A stretch of 64,000 nucleotides of DNA from an uncultured Chryseobacterium sp. (GCA_913776245.1 CAJYLO010000003.1:1-64000), one strand, 5' to 3'; positions 39,415 to 47,855 are shown, counted from the first letter of the stretch. Made by a program: numbers and translations. Notes: generated by a model not told the origin, from the sequence alone.

Positions 39415-40194
39415 TCACTTTATAAAAATCATTTGCCTGCTGAGATTTTCAAGATGCAGAATCCTTCGGAAAGGGCTTTCAACATTGCTTAGCTTCTCTT
39501 TTTCGTGGATGTAGCTGTACCTGGAAGACATATTATACATATTAGAAACCAGAACCAGCCAGCACTCTTCAGTTTTACCGTTGTAAAGCGGGAATTTTGA
39601 ATTCTTCTTCTCAATAGCTTCAAGAATTTTTCCTGAATCAAGCTCATCAAAGAGAGAAAAGCTGTATTCGAGAAACAAAAAAACGCCTTTTGGAGAGGGC
39701 GTTCTTCTTATATTCTTCACAAATTTTGTTTTCTTGTTATTGGTAATCGCAGAAAGGATCTCTTTGGTAAGCTTTTCCTGCTGGCAGAATATTTCCGGAT
39801 TCTGATAATCGATATCAAGATAATGGATCCCGAAAAGACTTTTGTACTGATTCAGCTCCTGTTCAACATTACGAAATACTGTGTTAATATAGCTTTCTTT
39901 TTTCTTCAGCTCAAAATGATTGATAATCTCCGAAACTTCAACACCAATTCGTTTTCCGTTATAATTTATAATAAAATCCGGACTCTCACTGGTCAGATTT
40001 TCTATTTCCATTTCGGGAAAATGGCTGAACAGGGTTGCCAGGAGCAGCAGCTCTGTTTTTTTCTGATACTCTTCACGCTCGTGCAGATTGGCCTTACCAA
40101 TGCTGTGATACCATTTTATAAGATTACCAGGCTCCGAACTTTCTGATGCTACACAGATTTCCAGGTTTTTCTGAAGGTCTTCACAAAAAATCAT
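39415..40194 (-). CDS. Uncharacterised protein with PD-(D/E)xK-like nuclease signature
   Basis: A 259-residue cytoplasmic-looking protein, no signal peptide or membrane segment. The region around residues 70-92 (SPDFIINYNGKRIGVEVSEI) has the PD ... E-x-V spacing seen in some restriction-endonuclease-like folds, in which the usual Lys can be replaced. The later part (FLFLEYSFSLFDELDSGKIL; ECWLVLVSNMYNMSSRYSYI) fits small beta strands of such folds. Function is not recognised. It stands alone between the giant T9SS genes and the divergent phosphorylase-like gene, with no methylase or toxin-antitoxin partner in view. Confidence 0.6.
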   Translation of the reverse strand: MIFCEDLQKNLEICVASESSEPGNLIKWYHSIGKANLHEREEYQKKTELLLLATLFSHFPEMEIENLTSESPDFIINYNGKRIGVEVSEIINHFELKKKESYINTVFRNVEQELNQYKSLFGIHYLDIDYQNPEIFCQQEKLTKEILSAITNNKKTKFVKNIRRTPSPKGVFLFLEYSFSLFDELDSGKILEAIEKKNSKFPLYNGKTEECWLVLVSNMYNMSSRYSYIHEKEKLSNVESPFRRILHLENLSRQMIFIK

Positions 40195-40424
40195 ATCATT
40201 TTTATTAGAAATTAAACCTCAACTAATTTAGTAATTAATTGATTACAAAATAATTATATGAATGAAATTTAATACTACGTAATCAAACAGAAATATTGGC
40301 AGTGTAATCTGTGAAAAAATTTAAGATCCAGAGTATAAGCTTTAGCTTCGGAAAACCAAATCGTATCAGGAAATCAACATCTTATTCCCGACCGTTGCGT
40401 CTTATATAACAAAAAACTAATTAT

Positions 40425-40432
40425 TATATTTG
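40425..40432 (+). promoter_or_regulatory. -7 element of the phosphorylase-like gene
   Basis: TATATTTG is an exact TAnnTTTG match 36 bases ahead of the ATG at 40469. The remaining part of the 274-base spacer 40195-40468 shows nothing else recognisable. Confidence 0.5.
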
Positions 40433-40468
40433 CAAGCTTATAGAAGACCTTAAAAATATATATGAACT

Positions 40469-42121
40469 ATGGATTTTAAAAATTTTAAGATGCCTTACAG
40501 CATCAATCCAAATTATTCTAAAAGAACAGCATATTTCTCAATGGAGTTTGCAATAGACCAGGCCCTGAAGATATATAGCGGCGGACTGGGTTTCCTTGCA
40601 GGATCACATATGAGAAGCGCATATAACCTGAAGCAGGATTTTGTAGGAATAGGGATTTTGTGGAAATATGGGTATTATGACCAGGCAAGAAACCAGGATC
40701 AGACCCTTAATCCTGTCTGGACTAAAAAAATGTACAGTTTCCTTGAAGATACAGGCATCAAATTCCAGATTGAGATCCACAATGCACCGGTTTGGGTAAA
40801 AGTGTGGTATCTGAACCCGGAAACGTTCAAAACCTGCCCGATGTTTTTCCTGAGCACGGATGTTCCGGAAAATGATCATATTTCGAAAACGATCTGCCAC
40901 AAACTTTATGACGCCAATGAGTCTACAAAGCTAGCTCAGTACATCCTTCTCGGAAAAGGCGGTGCAAAACTTCTGGATGAGATGAACCTGGAAAGAGATG
41001 TATATCACCTGAACGAAGCACACGGACTTCCGGCAGCTTTTTATCTGCTAAGAAAATATGGCGGAGATCTCTACAAAGTAAAAGAAAAACTGGTTTTTAC
41101 AACCCATACACCGGAAGAAGCAGGAAACGAGAAACATAACCTGTACCTTTGTCACGATATGTCCTATTTCTGCGGACTGAGCATAGATGAGGTTAAAAAA
41201 ATCGAAGGTGTGGATGATGACCGGTTCAACCACTCGCTTTGCGCACTAAGAATGTCAAGAATTTCCAACGCTGTTTCCCAGCTGCACGGCGTGGTTTCCA
41301 GAGATATGTGGAACAAATACCCGGGAATCTGTGAAATCAAATCCATTACCAATGCTCAGGAATTCAAATATTGGGCAGATAAGCCTTTGTATGATTCCAA
41401 AGATGAAAGCGATGATGCACTTTTCGATTACCGCAAGAAGCACCTCAAGAAAAGAATGTTCAAAATTGTTGCAGATCAGACAGGAAAACTGTTCGATCCG
41501 GGTGTGCTGACAATCGTCTGGGCAAGAAGGTTTGCAGGATATAAGAGAGCCGATCTTCTATTGGCAGACAAAGAGCGTTTCAGAAAAATGCTGGAAAACT
41601 CTAAATATCCCGTTCAGATCATCTGGGCAGGAAAACCTTATCCGATGGATTATGGTGCTATTTCCACTTTCAATAATCTGGTTGAAGAAAGCAAGAATCA
41701 CAAAAATATGGCGGTTCTGACAGGCTATGAATTATCATTAAGTAAATCTTTGAAACAAGGCTCCGACATCTGGCTAAACAATCCGAGAGTTCCAAGAGAA
41801 GCTTCCGGAACCAGCGGAATGACAGCCGCGATGAATGGCTCAGTCAATCTTTCTACAGACGACGGGTGGATCCCGGAGTTTGCAAAACATGGCGAAAATT
41901 CTTTCGTAGTGCCAAAAGCAGATTACCATAGCTGGCCACAAATCGAGCAGGATAACTTCGATCTGAAGAACCTTTATGAAGTTCTGGAAAACCAAATCAT
42001 CCCGACTTATTATGATAATCCGAAGCAATGGAGAAAAATAGTGCAGAATGCTATGGATGATGTCAAATTCCAGTTCGGAAGTGATAGAATGGCGGATGAA
42101 TATTATAAAATATTATATTAA
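40469..42121 (+). CDS. Short alpha-glucan phosphorylase homologue (GT35-like) lacking the PLP lysine
   Basis: Resembles the short bacterial alpha-glucan phosphorylases that release glucose-1-phosphate from glycogen or maltodextrin. Family signs: YFSMEFAIDQALKIYSGGLG at the N-terminus, HLNEAHGLPAAF, FTTHTPEEAG, IVWARRFAGYKRADLLL, IIWAGKPYPMDYGAIST and SDIWLNNPRVPREASGTSGM. In the family the next residue is the Lys that holds pyridoxal phosphate (GTSGMKA); here it is Thr452 (GTSGMTAAMNG). At 550 residues it is also shorter than the usual 700-850. So it may be an inactive or regulatory paralogue or a glycosyltransferase not using PLP. It is a single-gene unit with its own promoter and terminator. 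Confidence 0.85.
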   Translation: MDFKNFKMPYSINPNYSKRTAYFSMEFAIDQALKIYSGGLGFLAGSHMRSAYNLKQDFVGIGILWKYGYYDQARNQDQTLNPVWTKKMYSFLEDTGIKFQIEIHNAPVWVKVWYLNPETFKTCPMFFLSTDVPENDHISKTICHKLYDANESTKLAQYILLGKGGAKLLDEMNLERDVYHLNEAHGLPAAFYLLRKYGGDLYKVKEKLVFTTHTPEEAGNEKHNLYLCHDMSYFCGLSIDEVKKIEGVDDDRFNHSLCALRMSRISNAVSQLHGVVSRDMWNKYPGICEIKSITNAQEFKYWADKPLYDSKDESDDALFDYRKKHLKKRMFKIVADQTGKLFDPGVLTIVWARRFAGYKRADLLLADKERFRKMLENSKYPVQIIWAGKPYPMDYGAISTFNNLVEESKNHKNMAVLTGYELSLSKSLKQGSDIWLNNPRVPREASGTSGMTAAMNGSVNLSTDDGWIPEFAKHGENSFVVPKADYHSWPQIEQDNFDLKNLYEVLENQIIPTYYDNPKQWRKIVQNAMDDVKFQFGSDRMADEYYKILY

Positions 42122-42141
42122 TCTTTCCAAAATAAAAATTC

Positions 42142-42175
42142 AAAACCCTGATTTCTTAAGAAGCCAGGGTTTTTT
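42142..42175 (+). terminator. Terminator after the phosphorylase-like gene, possibly bidirectional
   Basis: A 9-bp stem AAAACCCTG/CAGGGTTTT (42142-42173) with T-run, 20 bases past the stop. The other strand also shows T-rich sequence after the stem, so it may serve aceA too. Confidence 0.85.
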
Positions 42176-42221
42176 GTTGACTTAATTTCAAAACTCAACA
42201 ATTATAATATGGATTATGAGC

Positions 42222-43502
42222 CTAATGGAATTGTGCTGTTTCCGTAGAATCTTTCATTGCGACTGTTGCTGATTTTCCGTTGGTAACAATCGTCTGTACT
42301 TCATCAAAATAACCTGTTCCTACAAACGACTGGTGTTTTACCGCGCGGAAACCTTTTTTCTGCAGCTCAAATTCCCTTTCCTGCAATTCGGAATAACCGG
42401 CCATTCCTCGTTCTTTGTAAGCTAAAGCCAGTTCGAACATTGCCGTATTCAGAGCGTGGAAACCTGCCAGCGTTATAAACTGGAATTTATACCCCATTTT
42501 TGCCAGTTCCTCACGGAAATTTTCCATTTCCTCAACGGATAATTTTGCCGCCCAATTGAAAGAAGGTGAACAATTATATGCTAACATTTTTCCGGGAAAC
42601 TTAGCGTGAATACCCTCAGCGAATTGCCTGGCATATTCCAGATCTGGATTAGACGTTTCCATCCAGATCAGGTCTGCATAGGGTGCGTAGGATAACCCTC
42701 TGTCGATGCCCTGCTCTACTCCATTTTTCACAACGTAAAACCCTTCCGAAGTTCTCTCGCCGGTCACAAATTTTTTATCTCTGTCATCAATATCGGAAGT
42801 CAGTAAATCCGCCGCATCCGCATCGGTTCTTGCAACAATAATGCTCGGAACACCGCATACATCAGCAGCCAGTCTTGCTGCAATCAGTTTATTTATCGCT
42901 TCCTGTGTCGGAACCAAAACTTTACCGCCAAGATGCCCGCATTTTTTGGCAGATGACAACTGATCTTCGAAATGGACGCCGGCAGCACCCGCTTCAATCA
43001 TTTGTTTCATCAGTTCAAAAGCATTGAGATTTCCGCCAAAACCCGCTTCTGCATCTGCAACAATGGGGACGAGATATTCTTTATCACCATTTCCGCTGAC
43101 AGATTGAATTTGATCTGCTCTCAGCAAAGCATTATTAATCTTTTTAACCACAGACGGAACCGAATTAGCGGGATAAAGTGACTGGTCAGGATACATCTCG
43201 CCGGAAAGGTTGGCATCTGCTGCAACCTGCCAGCCGGAAAGATAAATAGCTTCCAGTCCTGCATCCACTTCCTGCACAGCCTGGTTTCCTGTGAGAGCGC
43301 CAAGTCCGGCAACCCAATCTTGATTATTGAGTTTATCCCAAAGTTTTTGAGACATTTCATTCGCGATTGTGTAATCTAATTTGTAAGAGCCTCTCAGTTT
43401 CAGCACATCTTCTGCAGAATAAGGTCTTGTGATACCGATCCATCTCGGATTTGTGATCCAGTCTTTTTCCAAAGCCTGAATCTGTTCTTGTTTTGTTTGC
43501 AT
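42222..43502 (-). CDS. aceA: Isocitrate lyase
   Basis: Cleaves isocitrate into succinate and glyoxylate, first step of the glyoxylate shunt used on acetate or fatty acids. The start is set at the ATG at 43500-43502, giving 426 residues beginning [20 protein letters not shown], the standard isocitrate lyase N-terminus; the longer frame to 43574 adds 24 unrelated residues. The catalytic motif KKCGH is present near residue 187 in [17 protein letters not shown], and metal-binding regions include [10 protein letters not shown]. It lies downstream of malate synthase on the same strand with a 119-base gap. An 18-base word just before its start is also found before aceB. Confidence 0.97.
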   Translation of the reverse strand: MQTKQEQIQALEKDWITNPRWIGITRPYSAEDVLKLRGSYKLDYTIANEMSQKLWDKLNNQDWVAGLGALTGNQAVQEVDAGLEAIYLSGWQVAADANLSGEMYPDQSLYPANSVPSVVKKINNALLRADQIQSVSGNGDKEYLVPIVADAEAGFGGNLNAFELMKQMIEAGAAGVHFEDQLSSAKKCGHLGGKVLVPTQEAINKLIAARLAADVCGVPSIIVARTDADAADLLTSDIDDRDKKFVTGERTSEGFYVVKNGVEQGIDRGLSYAPYADLIWMETSNPDLEYARQFAEGIHAKFPGKMLAYNCSPSFNWAAKLSVEEMENFREELAKMGYKFQFITLAGFHALNTAMFELALAYKERGMAGYSELQEREFELQKKGFRAVKHQSFVGTGYFDEVQTIVTNGKSATVAMKDSTETAQFH

Positions 43503-43520
43503 AATATTTTGTGATTTGGT
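43503..43520 (-). promoter_or_regulatory. 18-nt leader element before aceA (copy shared with aceB)
   Basis: The minus strand reads ACCAAATCACAAAATATT immediately before the aceA ATG. The same 18 bases occur at 45204-45221 in the aceB leader. There is no Shine-Dalgarno sequence in either. Confidence 0.65.
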
Positions 43521-43544
43521 GTGATTTTTTATTATGATGTTCAA

Positions 43545-43618
43545 GGCAAAATGTAAGATACTTTTACTTCTCACCTCTTACATTTAACTTTTTACTTCTT
43601 ACATTTTACTTTTTTTTA
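43545..43618. repeat. Short degenerate tandem repeats between aceB and aceA
   Basis: Imperfect repeats of a CTTACATTTTACTTTT-like word follow each other in this pyrimidine-rich spacer. They look like slippage-type intergenic repeats; no function is visible. Confidence 0.45.
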
Positions 43619-43621
43619 CAA

Positions 43622-45196
43622 TTATATAAACGGATACGCCTTCAAAGTGAGAAATTCCTCGAATCTGTCGCAGAAAATCAGTTCATTAAAAAGTTCCTTT
43701 GCAAGGTTGAATTTTCCATTGTCAAAACGTTCACTTCCGACATATTTCCGGATCCTGGAAAGTTCTTCTTTTTCCCACTGCAAGACCAGTTCTCTCGTCA
43801 GCATTCTTTCATCATCCAAAACAGCTTCGTGCTTCAGCCATTGCCATATTTGCGTCCTGGAAATCTCGGCAGTAGCCGCATCTTCCATAAGAATGTAAAG
43901 CGCAGCCGCACCGGTTCCCATCAGCCAGGATTCAATATAAAGAATGCCAATATTGATGTTTTTCCTGACGCCGTTTTCTGTTATTGTTCCGGCAGGAACT
44001 TCGAGTAATTCCGATTCTTTGATTTTATAATCGAACTTTTTATCTACCTGGTTTTTTCCCGGCATATAATGATCAAAAACTTCTTTTGCAACAGGCACCA
44101 GCGCAGGATGCGCCACCCAGGTTCCATCGTGGCCGTTCCGCACTTCCCGCTCCTTGTCATTCCTTACTTTTTCAAAAGCGGCTTCATTGGCATCGTCATC
44201 ATTTCTAACAGGAATCTGAGCCGCCATTCCGCCCATTGCGTGAACATTTCTTTTGTGACAGATCTTGATAACTCTTTTCGCATAAGCCTCCATAAAAGGT
44301 GAAGTCATTGTAACCTGATCTCTGTCCGGAACGAGAAAATGAGCATTATTTCTGAATTTTTTGATGTAGGAAAAAATGTAATCCCAGCGACCGCAATTTA
44401 AACCGGAACTATGATTTTTCAGCTCGAAAAGGATTTCATCCAACTGGAAAGAAGCCGTGATTGTTTCTATGAGAACCGTCGCTTTGATAGTTCCCTGAGG
44501 AATGTCCAGATAATTCTGAGCAAATACAAAAACATCATTCCACCAGCGCGCTTCTTTGTAATGTTCCAGTTTTGGCAGGTAAAAATACGGGCCGCTTCCA
44601 TTTGCAATCAGTTGCTTGGCGTTTCGGAAAAAGTATATCCCAAAATCAATTAAAGAACCTGAAGCAAGTTCTCCTTCAATTTCTATATTTTTTTCAGGGA
44701 GATGCAAACCTCTCGGCCGAACAAGGAGCACTGCCGTTTTTTCAATCAGCTGATAAGTTTTGCCTTGTTCATTAGTAAAATCAATGGTTTTATTAATGGC
44801 ATCCGTCAGATTAATTTGTCCGCAAATACAATTTTCCCAGGTTGGAGAATTGCTATCCTCAAAATCTGCCATAAAAGTATTCGCTCCGGAATTCAGCGCA
44901 TTGATGATCATTTTTCTATCCACCGGACCTGTAATCTCCACTCTTCTGTCCAGCAAATCTTCCGGCATTTCTGCACAGGCCCAATCTGCATTTCGGATGT
45001 GAATGGTTTCAGATGGGAACGACGGCAGTTCTCCTGAATCAAATTTCAATTGGGTTCTTTTTCTTTCTTCCAGCAGTTCGATTCTTGTATGATTAAAATT
45101 TTTATGAAGTTTTACTAAAAAATCCATCAGGTCATCCGTAAAAACTTTTTCAAACTTATCATCAGAAACAATATTAAGCCGGCTCATAGTATTCAT
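43622..45196 (-). CDS. aceB: Malate synthase A
   Basis: Condenses glyoxylate with acetyl-CoA to malate, second step of the glyoxylate shunt. The 524-residue length and motifs identify the class A enzyme: GANTFMADFEDSNSPTWEN, the Arg and Gly-rich LLVRPRGLHLPE, HAMGGMAAQIPVRND, and the acetyl-CoA region GHDGTWVAHPALVPVAKEVF. The start used is MNTMSRLN; the second ATG four codons in is equally possible. It is the first gene of an aceB-aceA unit and is divergent from the RamB-like regulator. The 92-base gap holds a -7 element and a perfect 16-bp palindrome. Confidence 0.96.
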   Translation of the reverse strand: MNTMSRLNIVSDDKFEKVFTDDLMDFLVKLHKNFNHTRIELLEERKRTQLKFDSGELPSFPSETIHIRNADWACAEMPEDLLDRRVEITGPVDRKMIINALNSGANTFMADFEDSNSPTWENCICGQINLTDAINKTIDFTNEQGKTYQLIEKTAVLLVRPRGLHLPEKNIEIEGELASGSLIDFGIYFFRNAKQLIANGSGPYFYLPKLEHYKEARWWNDVFVFAQNYLDIPQGTIKATVLIETITASFQLDEILFELKNHSSGLNCGRWDYIFSYIKKFRNNAHFLVPDRDQVTMTSPFMEAYAKRVIKICHKRNVHAMGGMAAQIPVRNDDDANEAAFEKVRNDKEREVRNGHDGTWVAHPALVPVAKEVFDHYMPGKNQVDKKFDYKIKESELLEVPAGTITENGVRKNINIGILYIESWLMGTGAAALYILMEDAATAEISRTQIWQWLKHEAVLDDERMLTRELVLQWEKEELSRIRKYVGSERFDNGKFNLAKELFNELIFCDRFEEFLTLKAYPFI

Positions 45197-45203
45197 AATT
45201 AAA

Positions 45204-45221
45204 AATATTTTGTGATTTGGT
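45204..45221 (-). promoter_or_regulatory. 18-nt leader element before aceB (copy shared with aceA)
   Basis: Exact copy of the 18-base word in front of aceA. Here it lies between the -7 element and the start codon, so it should be in the transcribed leader. Confidence 0.65.
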
Positions 45222-45225
45222 TTGA

Positions 45226-45233
45226 CAAATATA
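45226..45233 (-). promoter_or_regulatory. -7 element of aceB
   Basis: The minus strand reads TATATTTG, an exact TAnnTTTG match, 29 bases before the aceB start. The palindrome at 45253-45268 would overlap the -33 region of this promoter. Confidence 0.6.
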
Positions 45234-45252
45234 TAAAAAAGATTTTCACAAA

Positions 45253-45268
45253 TAGCGAACGTTCGCTA
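45253..45268. promoter_or_regulatory. Perfect palindromic operator between aceB and the regulator
   Basis: TAGCGAACGTTCGCTA is a perfect 16-bp dyad containing GCGA-N4-TCGC. It sits in the -33 region of the aceB promoter and 36 bp from a second GCGA-N4-TCGC near the regulator start, so it is the likely binding site of the adjacent HTH protein. Confidence 0.75.
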
Positions 45269-45290
45269 AATAATTATAAAATTTTATTAT

Positions 45291-45302
45291 GCGAATAATC
45301 GC
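45291..45302. promoter_or_regulatory. Second operator-like dyad at the regulator start
   Basis: GCGAATAATCGC has the same GCGA-N4-TCGC geometry as the first site. It lies just upstream of the regulator -7 element, well placed for autoregulation. Confidence 0.5.
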
Positions 45303-45311
45303 TTTAATATT

Positions 45312-45319
45312 TATCTTTG
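45312..45319 (+). promoter_or_regulatory. -7 element of the RamB-like regulator
   Basis: TATCTTTG is an exact TAnnTTTG match only five bases before the ATG at 45325, so the messenger may be leaderless. It also lies inside the longer reading frame from 45289, arguing against that start. Confidence 0.45.
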
Positions 45320-45324
45320 ATTTT

Positions 45325-46803
45325 ATGATTGCAGAAAGCAACTATATACGGGTGGTTTTTGGGCTGAAGCTCAAACAGCAGAGACAGAAAAAAAACTGGT
45401 CTCTGCAGGATCTTGCAACCAAAACAGGATTATCCAAATCTTATCTTAACGAGATAGAAAACGGCAAAAAATACCCAAAGCACGATAAGATCATACAGCT
45501 TTCGGAGGCGTTACAATGCACTTTTGACGATCTGGTTTCCACCAAACTGGACAAAAGCCTTATCCCGATAAATGATGTTCTTCAGTCCGATTTTTTCAAG
45601 GAAATTCCGCTTGATCTATTTGGTATTAACAAAAGCAACCTTATCAGCATCATCAGCGAAGCTCCTAAAAAAGTAACCGCTTTTATCAATGCTCTCATCG
45701 AGATCTCTCAGAATTACAACCTTGGAAAGGAGCGGTTTTATTTTGCCGTTATGCGCTCTTTCCAGGAACTTTACGACAATCATTTTCCTGAAATAGAGGA
45801 AAAGGCGGCAGAATTTGCACAGGAAAATCATTTAAAACTCAGCAGGGATCTAAAAAGTGATAGCCTGGAACAATTGCTTGAAGAAACATTCGGCTATACC
45901 ATTAACTCAAAAGATTTTTCCGAAGATTATGCATTGAATAAACTGCGTTCCCTGTATATCCCGGAGAAAAAAATGCTTTTACTAAATGAAAGGCTTGATA
46001 ACAACCAAAAAGTCTTTATCCTTGCAAAGGAAATCGGGTTTAATTATCTGAAATTAACTGCACGGCCAAACACTTATTCCTGGCTTAATTTCAGTAGTTT
46101 TGAAGAGATCCTTAATAATTTCTACGCATCTTATTTTGCAGGATGTTTACTTATATCGAAAACCGAACTTATTGAAAAAACTGGTGAACTTTTTGATCAG
46201 AAAGAATGGAACCCGCAAAACTTTGAATCGCTCATCAGGCACTTTACAGATTCGCCGGAAACATTTTATTACAGACTCACAAATGTACTTTCCTCGGAAT
46301 TCGGCATCAAAGATCTGTTTTACCTTTGTTTTGTAAAAAAAGACAATTCTGATAAAATCCAGATCCTTAAAGAACTTCACCTGAATCACCAGCAGGCTCC
46401 TCATTCCAACGCTACCAATGAGCATTACTGCAGACGCTGGATTGCTGTAAAAAATCTGCATCATTTAAAAGAAAATGAAACGCTGACAGATGCGCAGATC
46501 TCTCATTACAAGGACCAGGGCGTGAGTTATCTTGTGATTTCCACATCGCAGAAGAACCCTTTTTCTGACGGAAGCAACAGAAGTTATTGCTTAGGAATCC
46601 TTCTTAATAATCAGACTTTAAAAAAAATCAGCTTCGCAACATCGGCGCAACTTAGAACCATTGAAGTTGGTGTAACGTGTGAGAGCTGCAGTATCCGGGA
46701 TTGCGAGGTGCGCCAGGCATCGCCCGTGAGACTGGAAAAAGAGCAATTCAATCTGGATATGAAAAAATCCATTGAAAAAATCAGAAAAAAATTAATCAAT
46801 TGA
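45325..46803 (+). CDS. RamB-like XRE regulator of the short-chain fatty acyl (ScfR) family
   Basis: Transcription factor probably controlling the divergent glyoxylate genes, as RamB does in Corynebacterium. The N-terminal XRE helix-turn-helix is KLKQQRQKKNWSLQDLATKT plus GLSKSYLNEIENGKKYPK. The middle corresponds to the IrrE/ImmA-like peptidase domain, but the HExxH site is lost (VFILAKEIGFNYL). The C-terminal domain has a cysteine cluster, VTCESCSIRDCEVRQASPVR, typical of DUF2083 ScfR proteins, which might bind a metal or thiol ligand. The start at 45325 gives 492 residues and begins MIAESNYIRVVFG; an in-frame ATG at 45289 would add 12 hydrophobic residues. Confidence 0.88.
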   Translation: MIAESNYIRVVFGLKLKQQRQKKNWSLQDLATKTGLSKSYLNEIENGKKYPKHDKIIQLSEALQCTFDDLVSTKLDKSLIPINDVLQSDFFKEIPLDLFGINKSNLISIISEAPKKVTAFINALIEISQNYNLGKERFYFAVMRSFQELYDNHFPEIEEKAAEFAQENHLKLSRDLKSDSLEQLLEETFGYTINSKDFSEDYALNKLRSLYIPEKKMLLLNERLDNNQKVFILAKEIGFNYLKLTARPNTYSWLNFSSFEEILNNFYASYFAGCLLISKTELIEKTGELFDQKEWNPQNFESLIRHFTDSPETFYYRLTNVLSSEFGIKDLFYLCFVKKDNSDKIQILKELHLNHQQAPHSNATNEHYCRRWIAVKNLHHLKENETLTDAQISHYKDQGVSYLVISTSQKNPFSDGSNRSYCLGILLNNQTLKKISFATSAQLRTIEVGVTCESCSIRDCEVRQASPVRLEKEQFNLDMKKSIEKIRKKLIN

Positions 46804-46885
46804 TTTATCCGGATCAGAAAATATAAAATTTTAATTCAAAATATTCTGAAAATATTATATTTGTTAAAAAATTAAAAATACTTTT

Positions 46886-47059
46886 ATGAAGAAACTTATT
46901 TTCGCTATTGCAGTTATCTCTGCATCTTTTACCTATGCCCAGCAAATACCAAAAAAGGAGTGCTGCAAAGACAAAAAAGAATGCACAAAAAAAGATAAAA
47001 AACACTGCGACAAAAAGCATAAGGATTGTAAAGACAAAAAAAATTGCGAAAAGAAATAA
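46886..47059 (+). CDS. Tiny secreted Cys/Lys-rich protein (57 residues)
   Basis: Signal peptide MKKLIFAIAVISASFTYAQ, followed by a mature part of about 38 residues containing six Cys and about half Lys, with Cys spaced every 6-8 residues (CC, EC, HC, DC, NC, each in a Lys/Asp context). The start ATG at 46886 lies 83 bases after the regulator, and a good terminator follows. Such composition could suit metal binding or electrostatic binding to surface polysaccharide or DNA. No family was recognised. It falls below common ORF length limits and may be missing from annotations. Confidence 0.75.
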   Translation: MKKLIFAIAVISASFTYAQQIPKKECCKDKKECTKKDKKHCDKKHKDCKDKKNCEKK

Positions 47060-47081
47060 TTCAGTTCACAGAATTATACTT

Positions 47082-47109
47082 AAACAGCAGCAAATTTTGT
47101 TGCTGTTTT
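47082..47109 (+). terminator. Terminator after the Cys/Lys-rich protein gene
   Basis: A 12-bp stem AAACAGCAGCAA/TTGTTGCTGTTT with one G-U pair and a very short loop, then TTTTC, 23 bases past the stop. Confidence 0.75.
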
Positions 47110-47152
47110 CTGTAACATATCATCTTCAGATCCCGTTATCTCATACACTCAG

Positions 47153-47812
47153 ATGCCAATTTTAGATTTTCTCTTTCCAAACCGCTGCCTGAACTGCAAC
47201 CGGATTATTGACAAAAGCGAGGTTATATGTGAGGTCTGTTTTCCGAAAATCAATTTCACCAATCATAACTATAACGGAAGCAACACTCTTAAAGACAAGC
47301 TTTTGCTGCAGTTTCCCGTAGTCAATGCTTACTCACTATTATATTATGAAAAAGAAAGCCTGGCGCAGAACATCATCCAGCAACTGAAGTACAATAAACG
47401 GGAAAAGATCGGAAAAAATCTGGCAAACTGGGTTACGGAAAGAATTGATTTCCACAATCATAAACCAGATATCATAACTACTGTTCCGCTACACCGCAGA
47501 AAACTGAAACAACGCGGCTACAACCAACTCCATTTGTTTGGCAACGAATTGTCTAAGTTTTACAACATTCCGGTTAATCACACTTTACTGGAACGCACCA
47601 CACACGCTAAAGCCCAGGCCAAAAAAAACCAAAGCGAAAGACTGAAAACAAAAAATGCTTATCAGCTAACACAACGTATTAACGATAAGCATATCCTGCT
47701 GATTGATGATGTTTACACCACAGGGAATACCATTTCAAATATCGCCTGGGAAATCCTGAATAATTCCAAAAATGTAAAAATCAGTATCCTGGTAATGGCG
47801 ATGGATGTATAA
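47153..47812 (+). CDS. comF: ComF family phosphoribosyltransferase-like protein
   Basis: Member of the ComF/GntX family linked to natural transformation, cytoplasmic. The N-terminus has the zinc-type pairs CLNC and CEVC (residues about 12-30), and the PRTase fold carries the PRPP-binding motif LLIDDVYTTGNTISN near the C-terminus. HRRKLKQRGYNQLHLFGNEL is the conserved RGYNQ region. Length of 219 residues is normal. It is on the plus strand, convergent with upp; the gap of 43 bases has only a weak AT-rich inverted repeat. Confidence 0.92.
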   Translation: MPILDFLFPNRCLNCNRIIDKSEVICEVCFPKINFTNHNYNGSNTLKDKLLLQFPVVNAYSLLYYEKESLAQNIIQQLKYNKREKIGKNLANWVTERIDFHNHKPDIITTVPLHRRKLKQRGYNQLHLFGNELSKFYNIPVNHTLLERTTHAKAQAKKNQSERLKTKNAYQLTQRINDKHILLIDDVYTTGNTISNIAWEILNNSKNVKISILVMAMDV

Positions 47813-47855
47813 ATATGAATGATGAATAATTAGAATCAATTATCAATTAAATTTT

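Noticed and set aside
45289-45324. Longer N-terminus of the RamB-like regulator
   Set aside because: The first 12 residues are hydrophobic and unlike the family, and the promoter-like element and second dyad lie within them.
45985-46060. Active IrrE/ImmA metallopeptidase site in the regulator
   Set aside because: The HExxH position reads AKEIGFNYL, so zinc-binding residues are missing; the domain is probably structural or sensory.
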